A program made the position numbers and the translations under genes. From NCBI GenBank assembly GCA_016845065.1, contig JAERTG010000162.1, positions 1-64,000 of the forward strand: a stretch of DNA of 64,000 bases. The letters are read 5' to 3'. Positions 32,869 to 41,664 of this stretch are shown piece by piece (position 1 is the stretch's first letter; each line of letters starts with the position of its first letter). Under the pieces are notes generated by a model. The model saw only the letters and a list, made by a program, of their open reading frames with translations, did no database searches and was not told the DNA's origin. Origin of the DNA: Fidelibacterota bacterium (GTDB taxonomy: Bacteria > Fidelibacterota > UBA8477 > JABMPR01).

Positions 32869-35037
32869 ATGAAACATTGGCTTCTCATAGCATTTATGGC
32901 TCTCGCTGTAAGAGGAGAATGGTCCAGTGATCCAGGTAATCCCGTCAACCTGGGCATAGGTATTCAACCACAAATAGCCAGCACCAGTGATGGTGGAGCT
33001 TATGTCACCTGGTTAACCAGTGGTGATTTTCATATATATATCCAACGACTTGACATCAATGGCGACCCCCAATGGAATCCTGGAGGCATATTGGTAAGCA
33101 ATGCTGCTAATAGTAGTTGGATCGCAGTTTACCATTTGAACCTGGCTGTTGATGCCGAGGACAATGCCATTATTACTAGTGTGGATACCCGAACAGGTAA
33201 CTGGGAAGTGTACGCATACAAAATCGATACAGCGGGAAGCCATGTTTGGGGTGAAGACGGTTTAACACTCTCAACCAATGGGAGAGATAACATTTCCCCA
33301 CGTCTGGTGGTAGCCCCTTCAGATAGTTCTGTAATAGTGACATGGTGTGATGATTTTACCTCACTTCGATTGCAGAGAATCAGTTCAGATGGTCAGCTAC
33401 TATGGGGAGCCGATGGGATCGGTGCTTCAACTTTTAATGCGAACCTGGTCAGCCCACAACCTGACCTGAGTTCGGATGGTAACATTCTGGTGCAGGCCAT
33501 TAAGCAGACCGGGTCATTTCCAGCCCAGAATAGTCAAGTCATTTTGCAGAAATATGACCTTGATGGTTCTGCCCAATGGACCTCCTGGCTTCCCATGGCC
33601 AATGCTGTGGGTTTTCCTTTGGGCAATTGGCTACAGGACCTCCAACCCGACCCAGAAGGAGGGGCCTTCTCATCCTGGACTGAAATGACGACACAAAATC
33701 AAACAGGCATGATTCAATCTGTAAATGCTGCTGGTACGCTTGATTGGACCAGCGCTGTGGAAGCTTCCACGACTGCTGATAATTTCAGGGTAAGTCCAAT
33801 ATTGACCCTGGCCACTGATATCTCCGGGGTTTACGCCGTCTGGGGTGAAGCTGATGCTGCCCAAATCAATCGGGGCATTCTGGTTCAGAAAATAGATCCA
33901 GCAGGGGCTCGTTTGTGGGGAGAGGGTGGTCTCGCTGTAGAACCCATGGATCTTTCATCATTCCTTGATATCAGGACAGACCATATAGATGATGACCTAC
34001 TAGTCAGCTACATCAAGCAATACAGTTTTGGGACCACGGATATTTTTGCCATCAGACTGGAAATGGATGGTTCCTTTGCCTGGCCAGTGGAGAGGGTTCC
34101 TGTCACAAATTCAGCTGCTGCTAAATCTGATTTGAGCATGACCAGAGGATCAGATTGGAGCATTTTGACCTGGTCTGAAGCTGGCAGCATCAAAGCTCAT
34201 TGTTTACTGGATGATGGAACACTCGGAACTCCAGGATATACACCGCCTGACACCCTGAATTACTTTCCAATGACTGTTGGTCAGCGCTGGTCATATGCAG
34301 GTACATTTGATTCTACTCATATCACCGTTCTCGATTCTCATTTAATTGGTGATGAAGTTTACTATGATTTTGATGCCTGGTATCCCAATGAATCCATCAA
34401 CTCCTTTCATCTTGAAGGCTATGAAGTGGTGGTTAATTCAGGTGCAGCTGATCAGTTGCTCTATGATTTTGGGGCGAACCTAGAGGAATCATGGGGTTTT
34501 GATTTCGCCGGGACATATAACTCACAAATCACTCTGGCAAGTATTGGAGATACCATTGTAACAAGCCTGGACACCTACACTGATTGCATCGGCTTTCACC
34601 GCCATATTGGTGCAGATTATGAATATTATGATTGGTTTGCACCCGATGTTGGCCTGGTCCAGAGAGATGTGGTGACTATTGTAGGACCACAACGATATAG
34701 GTTATATGATATTCAACATGTCGCAGTTGGAATCGATGAAGCTGAACAAAATTTACCCCATCATTTCATGCTGAATCAAAACTATCCCAATCCATTTAAT
34801 CCAAGCACACGAATTCAATATGCAATACCTGCCAGTGGGGAGGTTTCAGTCATCGTATATGATGTGCATGGAAATCAGATTTCAGAGCTTCACAAGGGTT
34901 TTCAGGAGGCTGGGAATTACACCATAGAATGGTCTGGTATCAATGATACAGGAATGATGATTCCGTCAGGACTATATTTTTGCCAACTTAAGCAAGCAGG
35001 TTTTGCTCAGACCATACGAATGGTCTATTTGAAGTAG
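32869..35037 (+). CDS. large secreted protein with C-terminal type IX (Por) sorting tail
   Basis: The 722-residue protein has signal peptide MKHWLLIAFMALAVRG. Residues about 25-455 contain repeated segments such as YIQRLDINGDPQWNPGG, YKIDTAGSHVWGEDG and LQRISSDGQLLWGADG, a beta-propeller-like repeat of about 55-60 residues. A second domain follows (FPMTVGQRWSYAG ... DVGLVQRDV). The last 85 residues are a classic tail: NYPNPFNPSTRIQYAIP, VSVIVYDVHGNQI, AGNYTIEWSG, SGLYFCQLK. Such tails direct export through the type IX system. The GldL/GldM-like genes at 47-49 kb may serve it. The function of the mature protein is unknown. Confidence 0.85.
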   Translation: MKHWLLIAFMALAVRGEWSSDPGNPVNLGIGIQPQIASTSDGGAYVTWLTSGDFHIYIQRLDINGDPQWNPGGILVSNAANSSWIAVYHLNLAVDAEDNAIITSVDTRTGNWEVYAYKIDTAGSHVWGEDGLTLSTNGRDNISPRLVVAPSDSSVIVTWCDDFTSLRLQRISSDGQLLWGADGIGASTFNANLVSPQPDLSSDGNILVQAIKQTGSFPAQNSQVILQKYDLDGSAQWTSWLPMANAVGFPLGNWLQDLQPDPEGGAFSSWTEMTTQNQTGMIQSVNAAGTLDWTSAVEASTTADNFRVSPILTLATDISGVYAVWGEADAAQINRGILVQKIDPAGARLWGEGGLAVEPMDLSSFLDIRTDHIDDDLLVSYIKQYSFGTTDIFAIRLEMDGSFAWPVERVPVTNSAAAKSDLSMTRGSDWSILTWSEAGSIKAHCLLDDGTLGTPGYTPPDTLNYFPMTVGQRWSYAGTFDSTHITVLDSHLIGDEVYYDFDAWYPNESINSFHLEGYEVVVNSGAADQLLYDFGANLEESWGFDFAGTYNSQITLASIGDTIVTSLDTYTDCIGFHRHIGADYEYYDWFAPDVGLVQRDVVTIVGPQRYRLYDIQHVAVGIDEAEQNLPHHFMLNQNYPNPFNPSTRIQYAIPASGEVSVIVYDVHGNQISELHKGFQEAGNYTIEWSGINDTGMMIPSGLYFCQLKQAGFAQTIRMVYLK

Positions 35038-35071
35038 TCAGATCGGGTATATTCCAGGCACGGGGAAATTC

Positions 35072-36019
35072 ATGATCACGATCTCACACCTCACAAAAAA
35101 CTTTGGCAACCTGGTTGCCGTAGATGACTTGTCCCTATCTATTCGTAAAGGGGAGGTTCTGGGGTTATTGGGTCCAAACGGTGCAGGAAAAACAACAACT
35201 ATCCGTATGCTTTGTGCCCTCCTGGAGCCTGACAGGGGAGATATTTTTTGGGAATCATCTGCAGACCTGTCAGATCTCATAGGTTTCTGTTCTCAGGAAA
35301 ATCTGTATTGGCCGCGTCTTACCTGCTTTGAACAGCTTGTCTTTCTGGGCAAAATGCACAAAATGCCCCAAATAGAAGCTCAGACCCGCGCTCATGAGTT
35401 ACTCAAGACACTGGGATTGTCTGGTAAGACCCATGTCCATGCCTCCAAGCTTTCTGGCGGAATGCAGCGCCGACTCAATATTGCCCTTGCCCTGATTCAT
35501 GATCCACCCGTCCTCATACTGGATGAGCCAGAAGCTGGTCTGGATCCCCAGAGCCGCATTTTAGTTCGGGATCTTATTCGTTCTCTGGCCAAACAGAAAA
35601 CAGTTATTATCACCACCCACAATATGGATGAAGCTGAACGGCTATCTGATCGGGTGGCCATTATCGATCATGGTAAATTGCTGCAAATCGGCAGTGTCGA
35701 CTCGCTTAAGGAAATCCTGGGTACAGGTGATTGTCTGGAATGTCGGGTTGAGTCAGATCTGGAATTCATGCTGTTGGAAAAATCGCAGCATGCAACACAG
35801 TTCATAGCGGATATTTGCAAAGCCTTGGGTTTAGCCTCTGAAGCCATATCTGTGGTGCAGCACAAGTTGATTATCAGGCCCTTCCAACACCTGGAAAAGC
35901 TATCGGTTCTAGCCAGTCATGCAAAAGAACACGGTCTGGAAATTAGGGATATCCAGCTTCGAAAAACGACCTTGGAAGATGTCTTCATCCACCTCACAGG
36001 AAGGGCTCTGAGAGAATGA
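35072..36019 (+). CDS. ABC transporter ATP-binding protein (NatA-like)
   Basis: The 315-residue protein has Walker A LLGPNGAGKTTTI, Q-loop IGFCSQENLYWPRLT, signature LSGGMQRRL, Walker B LILDEPEAGLD and switch His ITTHNM. A C-terminal extension of about 100 residues (from about 215) ends in LRKTTLEDVFIHLTGRALRE, the usual tail of NatA/drug exporter ATPases. It starts 34 nt after the Por-tailed gene. Its permease gene lies 139 nt downstream, beyond a REP-like repeat. Confidence 0.93.
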   Translation: MITISHLTKNFGNLVAVDDLSLSIRKGEVLGLLGPNGAGKTTTIRMLCALLEPDRGDIFWESSADLSDLIGFCSQENLYWPRLTCFEQLVFLGKMHKMPQIEAQTRAHELLKTLGLSGKTHVHASKLSGGMQRRLNIALALIHDPPVLILDEPEAGLDPQSRILVRDLIRSLAKQKTVIITTHNMDEAERLSDRVAIIDHGKLLQIGSVDSLKEILGTGDCLECRVESDLEFMLLEKSQHATQFIADICKALGLASEAISVVQHKLIIRPFQHLEKLSVLASHAKEHGLEIRDIQLRKTTLEDVFIHLTGRALRE

Positions 36020-36026
36020 ATGATGT

Positions 36027-36113
36027 GTCATTGCGAGGGAGTGAAACTACCGTGGCAATCTCCATTTTTTTCTGTGCCAGAAAGCCCGAGATCGCATCAC
36101 GTTGCTCACGAAG
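36027..36113. repeat. REP-like imperfect palindromic repeat inside an ABC operon
   Basis: The stretch starts GTCATTGCGAGGGAGTGAAA and ends with a degenerate inverted copy (GAGATCGCATCACGTTGCTC). It resembles the widespread CATTGCGAG...GCAATCTC intergenic palindromes seen in many bacterial genomes. It fills most of the gap between the ATPase and permease genes. Only one copy is in the window. Confidence 0.6.
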
Positions 36114-36158
36114 ACCTCTACCAGTCAAGCCTGATGATATAAAGAGAGTTTTAAGCCA

Positions 36159-37310
36159 ATGATTTGGGCCGTTTTCACAAAAAGCGTGAAAGAACAAATC
36201 CGTAATTTCTGGATACTCATCCTCACCGTGTCCATGGCACCCTTCTTTGTCTTTGTTTACTTCCTGATCAATGAAGCAAGCCAGCCTCATTACCGAGCAC
36301 TTATTCTCAATCAGGACGAAGGGTTTAAGCTTGAGGATAAAACGATCAACCAGGGTGAGGACCTGCTCCCTGTTTTTGAGGAATACATCAACGAGATGGA
36401 GAACATTCCCCTCAGTATTCGGTCAGTGAGTACTCGCGAGGCTGCTATCAAGAAGCTTGAAAACAGAAAAGCCAGTGTTTTACTGGTAATTCCACCTCAC
36501 TTCACACAATCCTATTTTTCTGAAACCCAAACCGTACCTGAAATTGAGATCGTCGGTGATTTGACCAATGTGGGTTACCTGATCTCGGCCGTTTTCCTGG
36601 GAGAAATGTTTAGCGATTTCATGGCAGTCAGCTCAGGTCAAAAGCACACCTTCAAGGTGAAAGAAACTGCATTGGGACAATCGGGTCAGATTGATGAGTT
36701 TGAACTCTGGATGCCAGGTATGCTTATCCTGTCAATCATCATGCTTATGTTTTCAGCCACCATTGCTATTATCGTTGAAGTGGATCAAGGCACGATACTC
36801 AGATTGAAATTGTCCGGGATGAAAGCCTGGCAGTTTCTGGCAGGAGTAGGGTCCAGTCAGGTATTGGTAGGGATCCTCGCCATATTTCTCACACTGGGAG
36901 CAGCAACAGCCCTGGGATTTGAAATGCGGGGAGCGTTCTCGTCCTTTTTGCTCATCACTGTGCTTACCAGCATCAGCATGATCGCTTTTAGCTTGAGTTT
37001 GGCTGCTGTCACACGATCCGTAACAGATGTTCTGGTGGTAGGGAATTTTCCACTATTTCTGTTCATGTTTTTCTCCGGTGCAGCCTTCCCTATATCCACA
37101 AAAGCCTGGTTTTATCTTGGAGATTATGGTGTGAGTTGGCAAACCTTCATGTCAGCAGCTCCAGCCATCTCTGCGCTTCAGAAAATCAGTATTATGGGTG
37201 TTGGTCTTACCGATGTGGGTGGAGAACTTTTGGCCCTGACCTTGATGACCATCATATATTTTATGATAGGTTTATGGGGTTTTCAGCGAAGACACCTCAA
37301 CACAAACTAG
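36159..37310 (+). CDS. ABC-2 type transporter permease (YhaP/NatB-like)
   Basis: The 383-residue protein has one N-terminal membrane helix (ILILTVSMAPFFVFVYFL), a large extracytoplasmic domain (about residues 45-170, with LVIPPHFTQSYF) and five or six C-terminal helices starting at MLILSIIMLMFSATIAIIV, with the conserved LKLSGMKAWQFLAGVG cytoplasmic element typical of NatB-like permeases. It pairs with the ATPase gene at 35072. The two are probably exporting drug, ion or lipid, but no direct evidence is present. Confidence 0.88.
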   Translation: MIWAVFTKSVKEQIRNFWILILTVSMAPFFVFVYFLINEASQPHYRALILNQDEGFKLEDKTINQGEDLLPVFEEYINEMENIPLSIRSVSTREAAIKKLENRKASVLLVIPPHFTQSYFSETQTVPEIEIVGDLTNVGYLISAVFLGEMFSDFMAVSSGQKHTFKVKETALGQSGQIDEFELWMPGMLILSIIMLMFSATIAIIVEVDQGTILRLKLSGMKAWQFLAGVGSSQVLVGILAIFLTLGAATALGFEMRGAFSSFLLITVLTSISMIAFSLSLAAVTRSVTDVLVVGNFPLFLFMFFSGAAFPISTKAWFYLGDYGVSWQTFMSAAPAISALQKISIMGVGLTDVGGELLALTLMTIIYFMIGLWGFQRRHLNTN

Positions 37311-37321
37311 ATTGTTTCCAT

Positions 37322-38002
37322 TTACTTTTGATGTGCCAAAGCTGAGGGAGTTTGGCATCCTACTATTGCAGGTGCTTCTTGTATCAAATCATCTTTTACC
37401 AGGGCATCCACCATGAATAAGGCAAAATCTATACGACGGGTTTTATTGCTCTTCAGGATAGGATCTTGAACATGATGACTCCAGACCGGCAGACCCTGGC
37501 TCTCACCTTCTTCCAGATCACTGCCACGAACGACAGTCCACCTGGTATCACTTTTAAAAATACGGTCACAGGCCTCAACTTGATCGTCTAGTTCTACTGC
37601 ACGGAAAAGGCGCCCGATTCCTCCAAAAACACTCAACATGATTTTGAAGAAAGCTGAATAGACATCTTTTCCATCCCTGGAAATATGCCAGCCACAGGAA
37701 AAAATGAGACGGGCATCAGGTTTTGCGTAATCCATTACAGCCTGAGCAGTTCCTGACGAGTACTGTTGAATCCCCCAGGGAGCCAGAACGGTAAGAACAC
37801 CATCACAACCTTCAACAGCCCGTTTTATGAGTTCACGATCATTGGTTGGACCCGGGAGGATGGTAATTTTATCCTTGTATTCATCCAATTTTTCCACACT
37901 CTTTTCGCGACAGACCCCTACAACTTCATAACCAAGAGCCAGACAATGCTGGACCATATATTTTCCAAGCTTTCCAGATGCCCCCACGACACAGACTTTC
38001 AT
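37322..38002 (-). CDS. NmrA/SDR-a-type NAD(P)-binding protein
   Basis: The 226-residue protein starts MKVCVVGASGKLGKYMV, the Rossmann G-A-S-G-x-L-G of atypical extended SDR proteins. DRELIKRAVEGCDGVLTVLAPWG, LIFSCGWHIS and RWTVVRGSDL follow the family pattern. The Tyr-x-x-x-Lys catalytic motif is not present, so it may bind NAD(P) as a sensor or catalyse an unusual reaction. The 3' end lies only 11 nt from the convergent ABC permease gene. Confidence 0.83.
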   Translation of the reverse strand: MKVCVVGASGKLGKYMVQHCLALGYEVVGVCREKSVEKLDEYKDKITILPGPTNDRELIKRAVEGCDGVLTVLAPWGIQQYSSGTAQAVMDYAKPDARLIFSCGWHISRDGKDVYSAFFKIMLSVFGGIGRLFRAVELDDQVEACDRIFKSDTRWTVVRGSDLEEGESQGLPVWSHHVQDPILKSNKTRRIDFALFMVDALVKDDLIQEAPAIVGCQTPSALAHQK

Positions 38003-38084
38003 ATATTCCTCCTACTAATAATTGTTGATGATAATAAGTGCGTGAAAGCTAGACGAAGACTAGCAATTGAGAACAATAAACATT

Positions 38085-38882
38085 TCAGAGTTTTAAACTT
38101 GTTTTGAAGGAGTCCAGAATGGTATTGAGGTCTAAACCATACACGACGCTGAACAGTTCTTGATAATTATCGGGCTCATTGATGTAGAGCTTCATGTATT
38201 CCTGCAATAATTGCAAGCCATGTTGATTTACCAGATATTCAACGAAAAGTTGGTAATAGGTATAATTCAGTTTGAGGTTTGGAAAAGACATCTCAAGTGG
38301 GTTTTGCTCTCTTAAACTGTTGAAACGAATCTGGTTTGATTTGCAGATTTCGATGAATTCTGCCCTGGAGTAGAAGTAGTGACCGCTATAATATTGGGCC
38401 AGACCTTCCAGGAACCAGCCTTGCTCATGCATCGTCAGCGCTTTTCTGAAGCCAGTGTTCTGATCCATGAGCATATGAGATAATTCGTGCTTCAAATATG
38501 TACTGATACCAAAGGGAGAGTTTCTTGCTGTTGGACCGATATAAATCAGGTTCAGCAAGCTCAATGAAACGGAATATCCAGAACCTTTCAACCAGGGAGC
38601 AAACCGTTTCATGTTGGTTTTTGGGTCGACAATTATAATGGTAACCCTGTCCACATAGTTGAGTTGATGAAAGACCTGTTCATCTTCCAGAATTTGATCT
38701 ATCAAATAAACAATGGAGTCTGATGACAGCATGTTCTGTATATAGACATTGGCTTTTGAGGATGGAATTTTTTGAAAGCCTGGCTTGATAGGACTCCAAG
38801 GGAAGAGGGGTCCCCAAAACAAATAGATTAACAAGCCAAGCGTACAGGCAGCAATGATATATGTAATCTTTTTCTTAAACAT
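38085..38882 (-). CDS. membrane-anchored HExxH zinc-peptidase-like protein (peptidase MA type)
   Basis: From ATG 38882 the protein has 265 residues. An N-terminal membrane anchor (ITYIIAACTLGLLIYLFW) is followed by a domain with HELSH (His132-Glu133-x-x-His136) and, about 25 residues later, WFLEGLAQYYSG, where Glu159 would be the third zinc ligand of a gluzincin. This W-(L/F)-x-E-G-x-A pattern is typical of peptidase-MA-like proteins. Substrate unknown. It lies 50 nt before a small secreted protein gene on the same strand, in a probable three-gene unit with a DUF4386 gene. Confidence 0.72.
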   Translation of the reverse strand: MFKKKITYIIAACTLGLLIYLFWGPLFPWSPIKPGFQKIPSSKANVYIQNMLSSDSIVYLIDQILEDEQVFHQLNYVDRVTIIIVDPKTNMKRFAPWLKGSGYSVSLSLLNLIYIGPTARNSPFGISTYLKHELSHMLMDQNTGFRKALTMHEQGWFLEGLAQYYSGHYFYSRAEFIEICKSNQIRFNSLREQNPLEMSFPNLKLNYTYYQLFVEYLVNQHGLQLLQEYMKLYINEPDNYQELFSVVYGLDLNTILDSFKTSLKL

Positions 38883-38932
38883 AGTTCCAGACGCATGAAT
38901 ACAACTTGACACGGGATGGCTTCAAGTTGTTT

Positions 38933-39406
38933 CTATGGCATAACGTGAGTTCCAATCCGGGGGAACGCAAGCCCCAGATAACTTCCAACAAAAGGCTTCT
39001 CTTCTTTATTGGCTATTAGAACAGGTGTTTCATAACTGAACCCTGCAATCAGAAATCCGCCATAGATTTTAGCTCTTAAAGTTGGTCCAAACTCGGAAAA
39101 GACCGATCCGACACCAACACCACCCCACAAACCATTAAACCAGGTCAATTGAAGGTCAGAGTAGGAATAGGTTGTCTTGTGAGAGAAGGACCTTCTTATC
39201 CCCACAGCAATCCCTGGCAGCAAATATGGTCCTACCCCAGGTTCGCCAACGGATGTCAATGCTACACCATAGGAAATCTGTGCACCAAGTGTTTTATCCG
39301 TACCATAGTGGATTCCGAATCCAAGGTACCCACCTGAGCCTTTTGCAAAACAATTTGTCAAGGCAAAGAACATGACAATCATGGTGAAACAGATGGAATA
39401 CCTCAT
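38933..39406 (-). CDS. small secreted beta-rich protein, unknown
   Basis: The 157-residue protein has a signal peptide (ICFTMIVMFFALTNCFAK); a Cys near the cleavage site (TNC) could make it a lipoprotein, but the context F-A-L-T-N-C is not a good lipobox. The mature sequence is Gly/aromatic-rich in strands (GGYLGFGIHYGTD, LGAQISYGVAL, AKIYGGFLIAGFSYE), as in small outer-membrane or surface beta proteins. The start overlaps the stop of the upstream DUF4386 gene in an ATGA, so translation is coupled. Confidence 0.6.
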   Translation of the reverse strand: MRYSICFTMIVMFFALTNCFAKGSGGYLGFGIHYGTDKTLGAQISYGVALTSVGEPGVGPYLLPGIAVGIRRSFSHKTTYSYSDLQLTWFNGLWGGVGVGSVFSEFGPTLRAKIYGGFLIAGFSYETPVLIANKEEKPFVGSYLGLAFPRIGTHVMP

Positions 39407-40104
39407 TTTTCCTCCAGGTCGGATTTAATTGCTAACTTGTATAAATTAAAACTCATCATGGGATACCAGATCAGGTAGGCCACCATTCCTATGGATAAGT
39501 ATTCAGTTACTCCAGGCAGGAATGGAGCAAGTAGGTGTTGAGTCAAATCAAAGCCATTCCCCATAATTCCTGCAACAGCTGTTATTTTATGAAAATCCCT
39601 TGAACTTAACATAGCTACAGAGATCATTATCCCACCAACTTGTAGCAAAACTCCTGTGACGTATGATCCAGTACTGTTCCACCAGCCACTAGCCAGTAGT
39701 GCTTCTCCAGCTGCGATAAGCTGAGAGCGTTCATTTTCTGAAGAAGCCTTGATAAAGTTCTCGCCGAGATGAATCATGGCAAAAGTGGCTTCACCAGCAA
39801 AACTCAAAATGACAGCCATGATTGTAAAGCCAGTGGCAAATATGCTTAGCAGAGGTTTATGATTCCACAAATTCACGAGAAGCGCTGGAAAATTTCCTAG
39901 ATACATACCCACTAATAACATCATCATGAGATCAAGTCTGAGTAAACTGGTCCAGAAATTGGTCTGTTGGGCGTGGAAGAAGGCTTCGGGAGTGGTTACT
40001 CGTGGTCCGATGGTAAAAGTGACAATCATGTAAGCCACAATAAGGATTAATTGCATCAGTGAACAGATTGCACCAATGCGATATAGTTTAGAATGCATGT
40101 ACAT
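39403..40104 (-). CDS. DUF4386-family integral membrane protein
   Basis: The 233-residue protein has six predicted membrane segments. The pattern of the DUF4386 family is visible: KLYRIGAICSLMQLILIVAY, SLLRLDLMMMLLVGMYLGNF and later GNGFDLTQHLLAPFLPG with YLIWYPMMSFNLYKL. Function is unknown for the family. It is the first gene of a minus-strand unit coupled by ATGA to the small secreted protein gene. The upstream gap (40105-40401) holds no further gene. Confidence 0.78.
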   Translation of the reverse strand: MYMHSKLYRIGAICSLMQLILIVAYMIVTFTIGPRVTTPEAFFHAQQTNFWTSLLRLDLMMMLLVGMYLGNFPALLVNLWNHKPLLSIFATGFTIMAVILSFAGEATFAMIHLGENFIKASSENERSQLIAAGEALLASGWWNSTGSYVTGVLLQVGGIMISVAMLSSRDFHKITAVAGIMGNGFDLTQHLLAPFLPGVTEYLSIGMVAYLIWYPMMSFNLYKLAIKSDLEEK

Positions 40105-40371
40105 CTCCTCGCTGTTTACTCTATAACATAGTAATTGTCTGATATCAGCAGAATCATCTATTACTCATAGGGTGCAGATGTGTTTACTGTAATGGAGGTG
40201 GAAACCACCATTCATAAAATCTAGTTATGAGGGCTACATATACAACAAAGCACTTTTCATAGTTGGCATCCCAGAAACTAAATACAAGGTCATAAGTCCG
40301 AGAAAAATCAGAGATATGCTCTAGATTATTGAGCATCATCTGAATATCTTGTAGGCCGTATACGAATGTTA

Positions 40372-40385
40372 TTCAAGCGCTTGAA
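40372..40385. promoter_or_regulatory. 14-bp perfect palindrome before the J-domain gene
   Basis: TTCAAGCGCTTGAA is a perfect dyad located 16 nt upstream of the ATG at 40402, immediately before the AAAGGGTAAGAG ribosome-binding region. It could be an operator or an RNA hairpin affecting translation. A second weak stem (ATGCTC/GAGCAT around 40316-40336) lies upstream. Confidence 0.35.
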
Positions 40386-40401
40386 AGGGTAAGAGACATC
40401 C

Positions 40402-41478
40402 ATGGCCAGTAAAGGCATGAAAATAGCTGAAGCACTCAAACATCTGGGACTTGAGAAATCTGCTGACGCCAATGATGTCAAACAAGCCTATCGTGATCTG
40501 GCTAAAATCTGGCATCCCGATCGCTTCCAAAATGACGAGAGGGTGGGAGCCAAGGCAGAAGCCCAGATCAAAATTATCAATGAAGCCAAAACTGTTGCTC
40601 TTGCCTATGTGGAGAAATACGGCCATTTCCGTCACGTAAAAGACGAGAATGTCGGTGCAGGTATGGGGTTTGAACCCCCCAAGCCACCACCACGATACAG
40701 ACAGGAACAGGCCAGACCACGACCACGTCCTGAACCCAAACCACCGCCAAAAAAAGAACCCCCAAAACCGCCACCTAAAAAGGAGCGGCCTAAGCCACCA
40801 CCCCGACCCAAGAAGAAACCAGAACCAGAGCCAGATCTATTTGAAGAAAGTATGTCCATTGGTGATTATTTGCCTGGTTCTACAGCCTTCTTCGTGGTAG
40901 CTATTTTGATTGTACTTGTGGGATTTTTCTTCATGCTTGGGTCATCACTATTTGATTCACCAAAGGACCGCTACAAACAATTTACCGAGAAGACGAACCT
41001 CGAGACGACAGCCAAAATAGAAGCCCTTCAAAGAAAGGAAGCTGAACAAGCCAGAGCGAAGGCAGCTGCCAAAAAAGAAGAACCCGTGGCTGAAGTGGTT
41101 GTTCGTGATACCTTTTTTACCCTGGGCTCAGACAAGGAGTGGGTGTCTACCGTGCAGGGACCTCCCCTGCAAATCAGGGGTCCGGAATGGCGATATGGTT
41201 TCTCTACCATTCAGTTTGATGGCAATAAAGTCATTTCATGGACAAACTCCGAATTGAACCCCCTGAAAGTAGGGATGATTCTGGATCCAAATCGATTCTA
41301 TTCCGAGCGATATTTTGGTGTAGGATCTCGACGCGATGAAGTAGCAGCCATTCAGGGTGCCCCAGACATTGTTGAGGCCAATAAGTGGATATATGGAGAC
41401 GCCTGGGTAGAATTCGAGGCAGATTCTGTCATTGACTGGCAGAATGATGCATCTATCCGTTTGGCCATCCGTTACTAA
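40402..41478 (+). CDS. membrane-anchored J-domain protein with Pro-rich linker and duplicated C-terminal domain
   Basis: The 358-residue protein starts with a J-domain (about residues 7-72) carrying the His38-Pro-Asp40 motif in IWHPDRF, which stimulates Hsp70 ATPase. Residues 91-144 are a Pro/Lys-rich linker (repeated K-P-P-P-K-K-E). A membrane helix follows at about 160-180, then a charged coiled coil (about 186-228). The C-terminus holds two copies of a unit of about 45 residues (239-283 and 305-348), each with F-x-(L/V)-G-S-x-x-x-(W/E)-V-x-x-(V/I)-Q-G-x-P and W-x-Y-G ending in V-I-x-W. The architecture places the J-domain in the cytoplasm and the repeats in the periplasm. Confidence 0.82.
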   Translation: MASKGMKIAEALKHLGLEKSADANDVKQAYRDLAKIWHPDRFQNDERVGAKAEAQIKIINEAKTVALAYVEKYGHFRHVKDENVGAGMGFEPPKPPPRYRQEQARPRPRPEPKPPPKKEPPKPPPKKERPKPPPRPKKKPEPEPDLFEESMSIGDYLPGSTAFFVVAILIVLVGFFFMLGSSLFDSPKDRYKQFTEKTNLETTAKIEALQRKEAEQARAKAAAKKEEPVAEVVVRDTFFTLGSDKEWVSTVQGPPLQIRGPEWRYGFSTIQFDGNKVISWTNSELNPLKVGMILDPNRFYSERYFGVGSRRDEVAAIQGAPDIVEANKWIYGDAWVEFEADSVIDWQNDASIRLAIRY

Positions 41479-41664
41479 ACCTGCTCCAAAACATAAACTG
41501 AATAACGCAACTCTATTAGAATTTCCCCTTACACCACCGTATCATGGCGTCTAAATTCATAGCTTGAAAATTTGGAGTTAAGCAGGGGGAGCTATTGTAG
41601 AGAACGGTTGATATCTCTGAGCCCATTGCACACTTCATAGTTATAAAAAAGGTTGATACACAGC

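Noticed and set aside
40632-40859. Gly/Ser-rich minus-strand frame resembling a secreted protein
   Set aside because: It is the antisense of the Pro/Lys-rich linker of the J-domain protein; CCA/CCC codons read as Gly/Trp on the other strand.
41479-41664. T-box or other tRNA-sensing leader before valS
   Set aside because: No T-box sequence, specifier stem or terminator/antiterminator pair is visible.
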